The notes beneath the pieces are model-generated. The model saw nothing but the letters and a program-made list of their open reading frames with translations. It was not told where the DNA came from and searched no databases. Below, one piece after another: positions 50,138 to 59,731 of a stretch of DNA of 64,000 nt (position 1 is its first letter; each line of letters opens with the position of its first letter). Source of the stretch: Microbacterium sp. 3J1 (GTDB taxonomy: Bacteria; Actinomycetota; Actinomycetes; Actinomycetales; Microbacteriaceae). The stretch covers positions 434,001 to 498,000 of the forward strand of contig NZ_CDWI01000011.1 of the NCBI RefSeq assembly GCF_001049495.1. Direction: 5' to 3'. The position numbers and the translations under genes are program-made.

Positions 50138-51856
50138 GTGCGTCCGTCGATCCGAAAGCAAACTGTATCCGTGACTCTTCTTCAAGCTCTCGATCAGCCT
50201 GCGCTCTTCCGGTTCCTGGATCCGCAGACCGGAAGCGAAATGACGGAGCGCGAGCGGCGCCTTCTCGTCGGGGCGCTGAACTTCCACGCGCTCATGGCCC
50301 CGCAGCAGACGCTCCGGATCCATCGGTACGACGGCACGGTGGAGACCCTGCCGCGTCTGACCGACGACACCACGTTCACCGGCCTGTCCCGGTCGAACAG
50401 GAGGCGGATCGAATCGTTCGACATCGTCAGCACGGTGGAGATCGAGGAGCGCGCGTCGGAGACGACCGAGGCGAAGGCGAACGCGCTCGTCGCGTCGCGC
50501 GCCCGCCACATCCACGTCTCGTCGGATGCGGTGCTGGAGTCGGACCCGTACCGTCCTCCGCGCCGCGGTCTGATCGGCGGACTCGCCCGCCAGGTGAAGT
50601 CGCGGGCTCCGCTCCTGTACGACGACGCGCGCGATCTTTCGCTGCTGCGCTTCCGTCGACGGATGACCACGGCGATCGAGCCCCGCGACTACGAGCGGGA
50701 GTTCCGCGAGGGCGGTGCGCATGAGGACGACGTGATCGTCCAGGCTGGCCCCGCCGCCGAAGGCGCGCCGAAAGCGGTCATCATCGGACTCCACTGGTTC
50801 GAGCTCGGCGGCGCGGAGCTCTGGGCGTTCGAGACGGTGCGGCTGGTCCGCGAGGCGGGGTTCCTGCCGATCGTGTTGACCAACAGGGACTCGCACCAGC
50901 CGTGGGTCACGAGGGCGGAACTCGACGGAGCCCTGCTGATCCCGTTCTCGGAGCCGACTGTCGACTCGCAGACCCCGGGCGTCGAGCCGCTGCTCCGCGC
51001 GATCCTCCGCACGTTCGACGTCAAGGGCGTCGTCATCCACCACAACCAGTGGCTGTACGATCGCGTCGCCTGGATCGCTGCCTCGCGTCCCGGCATCCCG
51101 ATCGTCGACAGCACGCACATCGTCGAGTACACCGGCGGCGGCTACCCGCTGAGCAGTGCGATCGCCTCCAAGTCGATGACGACGCACCACGTGATCTCAC
51201 CGAGCCTCGCGAACTGGATGACCGAGGTCCAGAACATTCCCGCGGAGCGCGTCGTGATGGCGCCTCTCGGCGGACTGACCGTGAAACCGAAGGACGCCGA
51301 GTTCCAGCGGCGCCGCGAGGGCGACGTGTTCACCGCCGCCTTCGTCGGGCGGATGGCGAGGCAGAAGGCACCGGAGGTCTTCATCGCGATGGCTCGGCGA
51401 CTCAAGCGCCAGGGGTTCACGCTCCGCTTCATCCTGCACGGGGACGGCGAGCTGTCGGGATGGGTGGACGACATCATCGCGGCGGAGGGGCTGACGGCCG
51501 ACATCATCCGGCGCACCTCGGGAACGCCGGTGTCCCAGACTCTCGACGAGGCGCACGTTCTGGTCGTCTCGTCGCACAACGAGGGTCTCACGCTCACGAC
51601 CCTCGAGGCCATCGCCCACGGGGTCCCGGTGATCTCGACGGACGTCGGCGCTCAGGGCGACATCATCCCGCCGTCGGCGCTGGTGCCCCGCTATGCGCGC
51701 CTCGCTGCTCGGGGCCTGGCGGCGGCCGTCGCGCCCCTCATCTCCGATGAATCCGCGCGCGAGGCGCTGTGGCGCAAGGAGCGCAAGGCGGAGAAGAAGC
51801 TTTTGTCGAAGCAATCGGCGAGTTCATGGTTCGAGGAAGAGGTGAGCTCGTGGTGA
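50138..51856 (+). CDS. Glycosyltransferase family 4 with long N-terminal extension
   Basis: A 572-residue protein. Residues 1-200 have no family I recognise and are rich in charged residues. The GT-B part begins near 207 (VIIGLHWFELGGAELWAFE) and includes TAAFVGRMARQKAPEVFI, LHGDGELSGWV and the donor loop VSSHNEGLTLTTLEAIAHGVP. GTG start with GGAGG close upstream, and a TAGGAT box (50120-50125) that would give a very short leader. It is the first gene of a six-gene plus-strand operon reaching 58914, divergent from the exporter genes. Confidence 0.85.
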   Translation: MRPSIRKQTVSVTLLQALDQPALFRFLDPQTGSEMTERERRLLVGALNFHALMAPQQTLRIHRYDGTVETLPRLTDDTTFTGLSRSNRRRIESFDIVSTVEIEERASETTEAKANALVASRARHIHVSSDAVLESDPYRPPRRGLIGGLARQVKSRAPLLYDDARDLSLLRFRRRMTTAIEPRDYEREFREGGAHEDDVIVQAGPAAEGAPKAVIIGLHWFELGGAELWAFETVRLVREAGFLPIVLTNRDSHQPWVTRAELDGALLIPFSEPTVDSQTPGVEPLLRAILRTFDVKGVVIHHNQWLYDRVAWIAASRPGIPIVDSTHIVEYTGGGYPLSSAIASKSMTTHHVISPSLANWMTEVQNIPAERVVMAPLGGLTVKPKDAEFQRRREGDVFTAAFVGRMARQKAPEVFIAMARRLKRQGFTLRFILHGDGELSGWVDDIIAAEGLTADIIRRTSGTPVSQTLDEAHVLVVSSHNEGLTLTTLEAIAHGVPVISTDVGAQGDIIPPSALVPRYARLAARGLAAAVAPLISDESAREALWRKERKAEKKLLSKQSASSWFEEEVSSW

Positions 51857-52749
51857 GCGTTGCTGGAGTGGTCGTCACGTTCAACAGGCTCGAGAAGCTG
51901 AAGACCGTCATCGCCTCGATCGAGGCGCAGACGCACCCGGTCGAGACCCTGTTCGTCATCGACAACGCGTCGACCGACGGCACGGCCGAGTATCTCGCGT
52001 CGCTCAACACCACGGTGCCCCTCGAGATCGTGACGATGAAGACCAACTCCGGGGGAGCCGGCGGCTTCTCGGAGGGGATGCTGCAGGGTTACGCCTCCGG
52101 AGCCGACCACGTCTGGATCATGGACGACGACTGCTACCCGAAGCCGGAGGCGCTCGCATCGCTCATCGCCGGGTTCGACGGCGCGGTGGCGGAGCTGGGC
52201 GAGGACGTCCCGTTCGCCTGCTCGGTCGTGGAGTTCACCGACGGCAGCATCTGCGAGATGAACAACCCGGTGCCCACGTGGGACTGGGGGCGTCTGCTCG
52301 TCAAGGGCCAGAACAACGTCATGGTGACGGCATGCTCCTTCGTGTCGGTTCTGATCCCTCGATGGGCGATCGCCGAATACGGCCTGCCGTACTCCGAGTA
52401 CTTCATCTGGTTCGACGACCGCGAGTACACCCTGCGCCTCACCCGACGGTGCCCCGGTGTGCAGGTCATGGACAGTTTCGTCGTGCACGACATGGGTGAC
52501 AACCGCGGTGTGAACTTCGCGATGGTCGACAGCAAGAGCCTGTGGAAGTTCTCGTACGGAGTGCGCAACGAAGCGTCCTGGCAGCTGCACCACCGCGGAT
52601 TCCTCTACTTCGTGGAGTTCGGCGCGCGCCTGTTCGTCAGCCTGCACCGCGGTCGTGTTCCCCTGCCGTTGCGGGCGAAGCTCCTGGGCAAATGGTTCCA
52701 GGGCATCACGTTCAACCCGAAGGTCCGGTACCCCGAGGCCACTCGATGA
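51853..52749 (+). CDS. Glycosyltransferase family 2, GlfT-like
   Basis: A 298-residue GT2. VVVTFNRLEKLKTVIASI opens the GT-A fold, GGAGGFSEGM is a loop characteristic of GlfT-type galactofuranosyl and related transferases, IMDDDCYPKPEA holds the DDD metal site, and FIWFDDREYTLRL the catalytic Asp. The resemblance to GlfT1 is a pattern judgement; rhamnosyl transfer is also possible. It overlaps the GT4 stop (GTGA at 51853-51856; a GTG one codon earlier is possible) and the next gene (ATGA). Confidence 0.82.
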   Translation: MSVAGVVVTFNRLEKLKTVIASIEAQTHPVETLFVIDNASTDGTAEYLASLNTTVPLEIVTMKTNSGGAGGFSEGMLQGYASGADHVWIMDDDCYPKPEALASLIAGFDGAVAELGEDVPFACSVVEFTDGSICEMNNPVPTWDWGRLLVKGQNNVMVTACSFVSVLIPRWAIAEYGLPYSEYFIWFDDREYTLRLTRRCPGVQVMDSFVVHDMGDNRGVNFAMVDSKSLWKFSYGVRNEASWQLHHRGFLYFVEFGARLFVSLHRGRVPLPLRAKLLGKWFQGITFNPKVRYPEATR

Positions 52750-54671
52750 GCTGGGTATCGGCGGTCCTGCCGTCGATCATCGCAGCGGCGCTGCTCTTCG
52801 TTCCGGGATACCTCATCGCCCGCATCATCACGTTGCGCGGGCTGTGGGCGTGGGCATTAGCCGCGCCGGCGTCGGTCACCGTGGTCGCGCTGGCCTCGCT
52901 GTGGACACCGCTGGTCGGCATGCGATGGACGGTGATCCCCGTCGCCCTCACGGCTCTCGTCGTGATGGGGGTGGCTTTCGCGATCCGCAAGGCGCTGCGC
53001 GGAGCGTCGTCCGTCCTGTCGCCGGAGGATTCCGGGAGGACGACGGTGTGGGCGCTCGTCGCGTCCGGCGTCATCCTCACCGTCCAGCTGGTGCTGATCG
53101 TCGGCGATGCCAACAACATCTCGCAGAGCTTCGACAACATCTTCCACCTCAACGCCGTGCGCTACATCATGGACACCGGTTCGGCGTCTCCGATGACGAT
53201 CGGTGCGATGACGAGCCCGAACGGCGGTCTCTGGTTCTACCCGGACGGCTGGCACGCCCTCGTCGCGCTCGTGGCGGAGACCAGCGGCGCGTCCATCATG
53301 ATCGCGTCGAACGCGACGATGCTCGTCGTCGCCGCACTCGTGTGGCCGGCGTCCGTGCTCCTTCTCACGAGGGTGATGATCGGCGCCCAGCGGGCCGTCA
53401 CGCTCACAGCGGGCGTCGTGGCGGCGATCATCCCGGTGTTCCCGATCCTGATGATCGACTACGGGGTCCTCTATCCGTACTTCCTCGCGGTGAGCCTCCT
53501 TCCCGCAGTCCTGGCCGCGACGGTCGAACTGCTGGGTCTCGGCTCCGCCGCGTCTCCCGTGCATCGGGGAATCCTCTCCTTCGCACTCCTCGGCGCACTC
53601 CCCGGCCTGGTGATCGCGCATCCCGGCGCCTTCGTCGCGTGGATCGTCCTCGCCATGGCCGCGGCCACGCTCGCCTACGCGCGTTTCGTTCGCGACAAGC
53701 CGGAGCGCGGAGTCCTCATCCGCACCACTGTGTTCTTCGTGGTCGCTCTCGGAGTGGCTGCCGTGGCCTGGACGGTTCTGAAGCCGGCGGCCGAAGCCCG
53801 CGGGTGGCCCGTCGAGCAGTCGGTCGGGCAGGCGATCGGGCAGGCGCTCACCCTGTCGCCCACCTACGGGAACGTGACCTGGATCGCGGTAGTGCTCCTG
53901 ATCGTGGGCGGGGCCGCGCTGCTCCGGCGGCAGACGCTGTCGGCCGCCCTGCCGATCGTGTTCTACGTGATCGTGGCGACCCTGTACGTGGTCGCGAGCG
54001 CCATGGTGTGGCCAACGCTCCGCGACCTGCTCACAGCCGCGTGGTACAACAACTCGCCACGCCTCGCAGCACTGCTGCCGATGCTCGTGGTGCCGATCGC
54101 GGCGTATGGGGGCTACGTCGTCTCCGAGTGGGTCCGACGGATCACGACGGGCGAGGCGGGGTCGCGTCGAGCCGTCGTCGCGGTTCTCGGCGCGGTCGGA
54201 GTCGTGCTCCTCGGCGCGCAGCTCTACACCAACCAGCAGGCGATCCGATTCGTGTCCGCCGTGTACGCGTACAGCGACGAGTCACGGCTCGTCTCCACGG
54301 ACGAGCTCGAGCTGATGGAGCGGCTCCCGGAGGAGGTCCCGGAGGACGCCGTGATCGCCGGCAGCGGCTGGACCGGGGCGGGCATGGCATACGCCTATGC
54401 CGACCGCCGCGTCACGATGCCGCACGTGCTGATGGAGCTCACGGAGGACGAGCAGCTCATCCTCGATGATCTGGCGGGCGCGAAGCCCGGCTCGGCAGTG
54501 TGCGACGCGGTGGAGCGCACGGGGACGAGATACGTTTTGGACTTCGGCGCCGACGAGATCCACGGGGCGAAGCACGACTACGACGGTCTCCGCCGTCTCG
54601 CCGTGTCCGATGCGGTGACCCTCATCGATTCCGAAGGGACCGCGAAGCTGTACGAGGTGACGGGATGCTGA
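52746..54671 (+). CDS. DUF6541-type polytopic membrane protein (GT-C-like)
   Basis: A 641-residue protein with about 13 membrane segments across residues 5-530 and a soluble C-terminal domain (about 545-641). After the third or fourth segment comes SFDNIFHLNAVRYIMDTG, a D-x-x-x-H pattern that resembles the first loop of GT-C glycosyltransferases. The most likely role is a polyprenyl-phosphate-sugar-dependent transferase on the outer face of the membrane; this is inference. ATG overlaps the preceding stop (ATGA). The next gene starts 4 bases after the stop. Confidence 0.75.
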   Translation: MSWVSAVLPSIIAAALLFVPGYLIARIITLRGLWAWALAAPASVTVVALASLWTPLVGMRWTVIPVALTALVVMGVAFAIRKALRGASSVLSPEDSGRTTVWALVASGVILTVQLVLIVGDANNISQSFDNIFHLNAVRYIMDTGSASPMTIGAMTSPNGGLWFYPDGWHALVALVAETSGASIMIASNATMLVVAALVWPASVLLLTRVMIGAQRAVTLTAGVVAAIIPVFPILMIDYGVLYPYFLAVSLLPAVLAATVELLGLGSAASPVHRGILSFALLGALPGLVIAHPGAFVAWIVLAMAAATLAYARFVRDKPERGVLIRTTVFFVVALGVAAVAWTVLKPAAEARGWPVEQSVGQAIGQALTLSPTYGNVTWIAVVLLIVGGAALLRRQTLSAALPIVFYVIVATLYVVASAMVWPTLRDLLTAAWYNNSPRLAALLPMLVVPIAAYGGYVVSEWVRRITTGEAGSRRAVVAVLGAVGVVLLGAQLYTNQQAIRFVSAVYAYSDESRLVSTDELELMERLPEEVPEDAVIAGSGWTGAGMAYAYADRRVTMPHVLMELTEDEQLILDDLAGAKPGSAVCDAVERTGTRYVLDFGADEIHGAKHDYDGLRRLAVSDAVTLIDSEGTAKLYEVTGC

Positions 54672-54675
54672 CGCT

Positions 54676-55566
54676 GTGACTCATGAGATCTTCGTGCCGT
54701 TCTGGGGCGACCCCGGCCTGTTGTACGAGACCGTGGACTCCGTGCGAGCGCAGACCGTTCAGGATTGGCGCCTCATCGTCATCGACGACTGCTATCCCGA
54801 CTCCACGGTGGCGGAGTACTTCGCGGCGATCGAGGACCCGCGCATCGAGTACGTGCGCAACGAGGTGAATCTCGGCATCACGGAGAACTATCGAGAGGCG
54901 ATCCGGCGGGCGACGAGCCCGTTCATCACGATCCTGGGGTGCGACGACCTCATGCATCCCCGCTATCTGGAGGTCATCCGTGCGGTGATCCGCTCGGTAC
55001 CCGACGCCGATGTGATCCAACCCGGCGTGGTCGTCATCGACGAGAACGGTGCGCCGGTGACACCGTTGGTGGACCGAGTCAAGCAGGGCCTGCTCGCACC
55101 GCGTCGTCGGCAGGGCATCGCGGTGCTGCGGGGCGAGCAGATGGCGACGAGCCTGATCCGCGGCGATTGGCTGTACTGGCCGTCGCTGACGTTCCGGACC
55201 GAGACTCTCAAGCGCATCGACTTCCGGGACGGCCTCCCGATCATCCAGGACCTGGCGCTTCTCATGGACGTCGCGTTCGAGGGCGGTGTGCTGGCATACG
55301 ACCCCCAGGTGGTCTTCTCATATCGCCGTCACGGATCGAGCGCTTCGCAGAAGACGCTTCTGGACGGTCGCCGGTTCAGGGACGAACGCACGTACTACCG
55401 GCAGGCCTCGGCTCTGGCGGCGGGTCACGGGTGGCGCCGCACCGCCCGCACCGCCAGAGTGCGCCTGATGTCGCGTCTCCACGCCATCGCCGAGCTGCCC
55501 GGCGTACTCAGGCACGGCAACAGCGCTGGACTACAATCGACGCTGGCGCATATCTTCTCCATCTGA
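54676..55566 (+). CDS. Glycosyltransferase family 2
   Basis: A 296-residue GT2. IFVPFWGDPGLLYETVDSV and LIVIDDCYPD make the nucleotide site, TILGCDDLMHPRY holds the metal motif, and a candidate base is in LPIIQDLALLMD. Compact, without membrane segments. GTG start 4 bases after the DUF6541 stop, in the same operon. The sugar is not predictable. Confidence 0.82.
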   Translation: MTHEIFVPFWGDPGLLYETVDSVRAQTVQDWRLIVIDDCYPDSTVAEYFAAIEDPRIEYVRNEVNLGITENYREAIRRATSPFITILGCDDLMHPRYLEVIRAVIRSVPDADVIQPGVVVIDENGAPVTPLVDRVKQGLLAPRRRQGIAVLRGEQMATSLIRGDWLYWPSLTFRTETLKRIDFRDGLPIIQDLALLMDVAFEGGVLAYDPQVVFSYRRHGSSASQKTLLDGRRFRDERTYYRQASALAAGHGWRRTARTARVRLMSRLHAIAELPGVLRHGNSAGLQSTLAHIFSI

Positions 55567-55618
55567 GCGGACGCCCGGCGTGAACGTCTCGCCGAACGAC
55601 TTTCTGGAGGGCCAACCG

Positions 55619-56755
55619 ATGCCTGAGCACGTCTTGATCACCGGGGGAGCGGGCTTCATCGGCACGCGCCTCGCCGCCCGCTTCGCGAAGGACGGACACC
55701 GGGTGACGGTCCTCGACGCGCTCATCCCGCAGGTGCACGGCGAGGACCCGGCGACCACGTCCCCGCTCCTGCGCTCGCTGGACGGCATCGCCTCGGTGAT
55801 CGAGGGGACGGTCACCTCCGTCGATGATCTGCGTCGGGCACTCGAGGGGGCGACCATCGTCGTGCACCTGGCCGCTGAGACCGGCACCGGACAGTCGATG
55901 TACGAGATCGACCGCTACGTCGAGGCCAACGTGGGCGGCACCGCGAAGCTGCTCGACCTCCTCGCGAACGAGACCAACACCGTCCGTCGCGTCGTGATCG
56001 CGTCCTCCCGGTCGATCTACGGCGAGGGCTCGTATCGCACGGACGACGGTCGTCTGGTGTATCCGAGTCACCGCAAGGATGCCGACATGGCGGCCGGCGA
56101 CTTTGACGTCCACCACCCGGGTGAGGGTGCGCTGACGCTCGTACCGACCGACGAGAACGCGAAGCTGCACCCCTCGAGCGTCTACGGCATCACGAAGCAG
56201 ATGCAGGAATCGCTCGTCATGACGGTGGCTCCCACCATCGGCAAAGAGGGGGTGTCGGTCCGCTATCAGAACGTGTACGGCCCCGGTCAGTCGCTGAAGA
56301 ACCCCTACACCGGCATCCTCTCGATCTTCTCCACACTGATCCGCCAGGGCAAGGACATCAACATCTTCGAGGACGGCGAGGAAAGCCGTGACTTCGTCTA
56401 CATCGACGACGTCGTCGAAGCGACCTATCTCGCATCCACGGACGAGCGCGCTGCCGGGGAGACCTTCAATGTCGGCTCCGGTGTCGCGACGACGGTCAAC
56501 GAGGTCGTGGCCGCGCTGTTCGAGGCCTTCGGCCGGGAGGTGCCCACTCGCATCTCCGGCAATTACCGGCTCGGGGACATCCGTCACAACGTGGCCGACA
56601 CCGCACACCTCGAAGAGGTCCTGGGATTCCGCCCGGCGACCGACTTCCGCGAAGGCGTCGCATCCTTCGTCGAGTGGGTGCTGACGGAGCCCGTGGAAGA
56701 AGACGGCTACCAGCGGTCGCTGGATGAGATGAGCAAGCGGAACCTCCTCAAGTGA
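55619..56755 (+). CDS. NAD-dependent sugar epimerase/dehydratase (dTDP-rhamnose 4-epimerase-like)
   Basis: A 378-residue extended SDR. The NAD motif GGAGFIG is at 9-15, the catalytic SSRSIYGEG and YGITK form the Ser/Tyr/Lys set, and RYQNVYGPGQSLKNPYTG and SRDFVYIDDVV follow. An insert between the Ser and Tyr strands (about 145-185) and the overall pattern resemble dTDP-L-rhamnose 4-epimerase; UDP-sugar epimerases remain possible. I chose the ATG at 55619 (GGAGGG 7 bases upstream) over 55580. It probably supplies a nucleotide sugar to the transferases of this operon. It overlaps the acyltransferase start (GTGA). Confidence 0.85.
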   Translation: MPEHVLITGGAGFIGTRLAARFAKDGHRVTVLDALIPQVHGEDPATTSPLLRSLDGIASVIEGTVTSVDDLRRALEGATIVVHLAAETGTGQSMYEIDRYVEANVGGTAKLLDLLANETNTVRRVVIASSRSIYGEGSYRTDDGRLVYPSHRKDADMAAGDFDVHHPGEGALTLVPTDENAKLHPSSVYGITKQMQESLVMTVAPTIGKEGVSVRYQNVYGPGQSLKNPYTGILSIFSTLIRQGKDINIFEDGEESRDFVYIDDVVEATYLASTDERAAGETFNVGSGVATTVNEVVAALFEAFGREVPTRISGNYRLGDIRHNVADTAHLEEVLGFRPATDFREGVASFVEWVLTEPVEEDGYQRSLDEMSKRNLLK

Positions 56756-58914
56756 GCACGGAGACGCTCTCGCGGCAGGGCGGCTTCAGGCCGGCGAGCG
56801 CGCCTCCGAAGGCCGGTGCCGGCGGCAAGCGCCTCGACATCCAAGGACTGAGGGCTCTGGCCGTCACTCTCGTGGTGGTGTTCCATCTGCTGCCTGCGCT
56901 GCTCCCTGGCGGATACATCGGCGTCGACGTCTTCTTCGTCATCAGCGGATTCCTGATCACGGCCCACCTGGTGCGCGAGCTCGAAGCGACGGGCACCGTG
57001 CGTGTCACCGAGTTCTGGGCTCGCCGCGTGCGGCGCCTTCTTCCCGCCTCGCTTCTCGTGCTCGCCGTCTGCGCAGTGCTGACCTTCACCGTGATGCCCG
57101 GGATCACGCGAGTGCAGAACTTCACCGAGATCGCCTTCGCCTCCGGATACATACTCAACTGGAATCTCGCGGCGAGTGCGGTCGACTACCTCAACGCCAG
57201 CAACCCGGAATCGCTGGTGCAGCACTACTGGTCGCTCTCCGTCGAGGAGCAGTTCTACCTCGTCTGGCCACTGCTCCTCGTCGTCGCGGTCTTCCTCGCC
57301 TTGCGGGGCAGGCCTTCTCACGGTGATCGACGGAGCGCCCGCGCCACCACCGTGACGACGAGGCGGGCGGTGCTCCTCGTACTGCTGCTCGTCTTCATCG
57401 CATCGCTGGTGTTCTCGATCGTCGAGACCGCGAGGTCGCAGCCGTCCGCGTACTTCATCACCACCACCCGAGCGTGGGAGTTCGCCCTGGGCGGGATCGT
57501 GGCACTCGTCCCCACGGTTCGTCTCGCCAAGACCGTGCATGTGGCATTGTCGTGGGCCGCCCTCGCAGCGATCGTCGGCTCCGCCTTCGCCTTCGGAGCA
57601 GGCACTGCCTTCCCCGGGGCGATCGCCCTGATACCGGTCGGCGCCACTGCGCTGCTGATCGTGCTCGGTGACAGCGACTTCGGGCTGTCGCCGCAACGGC
57701 TGAGCCATATCGGTCCGGTGCAATGGGTGGGGGACCTCTCGTATTCGATCTACCTGTGGCACTGGCCCCTCATCGTCGTGGTCGCGGCGAACGTCGGCGA
57801 GTGGCCGTCATGGGTGCGCATTCCGCTCATCCTCGCGGCGACAGGCGTTCTCGCCCTGCTCACCGAGCGCTATGTCGAACGACCGTTCCGGCGTCCCAAG
57901 GGCCTGTTCCGCCGGCGCAGCGTCACTTTCGGTGCGATGGCCGCGAGCATCATCCTGATCGTCGGTGCGGTGATTCCGGCGGCGTACGCTCTTCAGGCAG
58001 CCGTGGACCAGCGTCAGCAGGACCTCCAGGAACAGCTCGAAGGCAGCGGGACCGGGGCTGACGACTGCGTCGGAGCGCAGGCGGTGTACAACGACTGCGA
58101 CGATGCATTCGCCTACACCGAATACGTGGATCCGACCTTCGCTCAGGGCGACGGGCCGTGGGCGTGGTTCGATGCGGGGGCTGCCGCCGATGCGTGCTCG
58201 AGTGAGACCGTCGGCAGCTGGGTGGAGCGATCGTGTGCGTTCGGCGCCGCCGAACCGGCATCCGCCAACGTCCTCCTCATCGGCGACTCCCACGCGGACC
58301 ACATCGTGGCGCCCCTGCAGAAGGTCTCCGAGGAGAACGGCTGGGATCTGCGGGTCGAGACGCGCCAAGCGTGCAACCCTTTCCGTGTCGCGTCGAGTGC
58401 CGATGACGAGAATGCCGCACGATGCGCCGCGTGGGGAGCCGAAGCCATCGACGCCGCGGCCGCCGACCCCGATCTCCAGGTCGTCATCGTGAGCACCCGC
58501 GGCGACAGCGGGGAATGGCCCGAGAACGCGGCCGGCGCATTCCGAGAGCTCCGCGCTGCAGGCAAGTCGGTCATCGTGGTCACCGACACCCCCAACGTGG
58601 ATGGCCGCGACGTGCGCGACGGCGACCTGATAACGGGACCCGCGTGCATTCTTGCCGCAGGGGAGGTGACCGATGCGTGTGCATGGACGGATTCGCCCAC
58701 CGACACATGGGTCGAAGACGTCGCCGCCGGCGAAGGGATTCCGCTGCTCGACCTCCGCTCGGTGGTCTGCCCGGAGGGCACCTGTCACGCCGTGGTCGGC
58801 GGGCTGATCGCGTTCAGCGACGAGAATCACCTGAGCGGGTCGTACGCGCTCTCACTCACCGGGTGGTTCCAGCGCGAGCTCGCGCCCCTGGTTCGCGCCG
58901 CGGTCGGCGGCTGA
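56752..58914 (+). CDS. Acyltransferase-3 / SGNH fusion (OafA/YrhL type)
   Basis: A 720-residue protein. The acyltransferase-3 domain (about 25-375, ten membrane segments) shows LDIQGLRALAVTLVVVFHL with the catalytic His, GVDVFFVISGFLI, WSLSVEEQFYLVWP and ERYVERPFR. An extracytoplasmic SGNH domain (about 430-710) shows IGDSHADH for the Ser and DENHLSG for the Asp/His. Such fusions O-acetylate surface polysaccharides. It ends the operon. GTG start overlaps the epimerase stop. It is convergent with a GT2 gene, with 7 bases between stops. Confidence 0.93.
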   Translation: MSTETLSRQGGFRPASAPPKAGAGGKRLDIQGLRALAVTLVVVFHLLPALLPGGYIGVDVFFVISGFLITAHLVRELEATGTVRVTEFWARRVRRLLPASLLVLAVCAVLTFTVMPGITRVQNFTEIAFASGYILNWNLAASAVDYLNASNPESLVQHYWSLSVEEQFYLVWPLLLVVAVFLALRGRPSHGDRRSARATTVTTRRAVLLVLLLVFIASLVFSIVETARSQPSAYFITTTRAWEFALGGIVALVPTVRLAKTVHVALSWAALAAIVGSAFAFGAGTAFPGAIALIPVGATALLIVLGDSDFGLSPQRLSHIGPVQWVGDLSYSIYLWHWPLIVVVAANVGEWPSWVRIPLILAATGVLALLTERYVERPFRRPKGLFRRRSVTFGAMAASIILIVGAVIPAAYALQAAVDQRQQDLQEQLEGSGTGADDCVGAQAVYNDCDDAFAYTEYVDPTFAQGDGPWAWFDAGAAADACSSETVGSWVERSCAFGAAEPASANVLLIGDSHADHIVAPLQKVSEENGWDLRVETRQACNPFRVASSADDENAARCAAWGAEAIDAAAADPDLQVVIVSTRGDSGEWPENAAGAFRELRAAGKSVIVVTDTPNVDGRDVRDGDLITGPACILAAGEVTDACAWTDSPTDTWVEDVAAGEGIPLLDLRSVVCPEGTCHAVVGGLIAFSDENHLSGSYALSLTGWFQRELAPLVRAAVGG

Positions 58915-58921
58915 GCCACTC

Positions 58922-59686
58922 TCAGGGACGCGCGGCGCTGCGCCGAGCACGCCGTCGGAGCGCTTCGCGCCACAGTCTGACGAGCAACACGCGTGAACGA
59001 AGCGCCGCAACGATGCCTCGAGGTCTCGCGGACGACGCGTTGTCCTCATGCACGCGACGCATCACGGTGGGTGCCTCGACGTGAGCGAGCTCCCTGGCGA
59101 CGTTCGCCGATGTCGCGATCCACAGGTCGTGCGACTCGTCGAGGAACCCGGGGAAGGGCAGCACGAAGTCGAGCGCATCGCGTCGTACGGCCATCGCGCA
59201 CCCGAAGTACGGAGCGTTCCCCGCCAGGATGCTCAGTTCGTTGCGCACGACGTGTCCGCCGGCGTCGGAACGCAGCATCCACGGACGGGCCGTGAGGGGC
59301 GAGCGCAGCGGCTGTCCGGACTCGAGGAGAACGAGATTGGACGCGACGACCGCTGAGGTCTCGGTGGCGCCGAGCAGCGCGTCGACGCGTCCCTCGGTCC
59401 AGATGTCGTCCTGATCCGCGAGCAGCAGGACGTCGCCGCGAGCAAGGCCCATCGCACGCTCGAACGATCGGACGTATCCGAGATTCCGCTCGTTGCGGTG
59501 GATGGTGATGAGGGGGCTCGCAATGGACTCGGCGATCGCGACGGAGTCGTCGGAACTGGCGTCGTCGACGATGACGAGCTCGTCACCGGGATGCAGCTGT
59601 TCGAGGATCGAGTCGATCTGCTCGCGGAGGAAACGGGCGCCGTTGTAGGTGGCCATGCACACGCTGACGCTCGGTCTGTCTGTCAA
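58922..59686 (-). CDS. Glycosyltransferase family 2
   Basis: A 254-residue GT2 of the WcaA/SpsA type: SVCMATYNGARFLREQIDSI, LVIVDDASSDDS, LLLADQDDIWTEGR (metal site) and FLDESHDLWIA (catalytic Asp region). The tail is very arginine-rich. The reading frame starts with TTG (59686), with AGAGAG-like sequence upstream; a GTG eight codons in is the alternative start. It is divergent from the flippase, 45 bases away. Confidence 0.83.
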   Translation of the reverse strand: MTDRPSVSVCMATYNGARFLREQIDSILEQLHPGDELVIVDDASSDDSVAIAESIASPLITIHRNERNLGYVRSFERAMGLARGDVLLLADQDDIWTEGRVDALLGATETSAVVASNLVLLESGQPLRSPLTARPWMLRSDAGGHVVRNELSILAGNAPYFGCAMAVRRDALDFVLPFPGFLDESHDLWIATSANVARELAHVEAPTVMRRVHEDNASSARPRGIVAALRSRVLLVRLWREALRRRARRSAARP

Positions 59687-59718
59687 GGCTCAGGTCTCTC
59701 TTCATGAACACGGGCGCA

Positions 59719-59724
59719 TACACT
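59719..59724 (+). promoter_or_regulatory. -10 box of a leaderless transcript (flippase)
   Basis: TACACT, separated by seven G from the ATG at 59732. Confidence 0.6.
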
Positions 59725-59731
59725 GGGGGGG

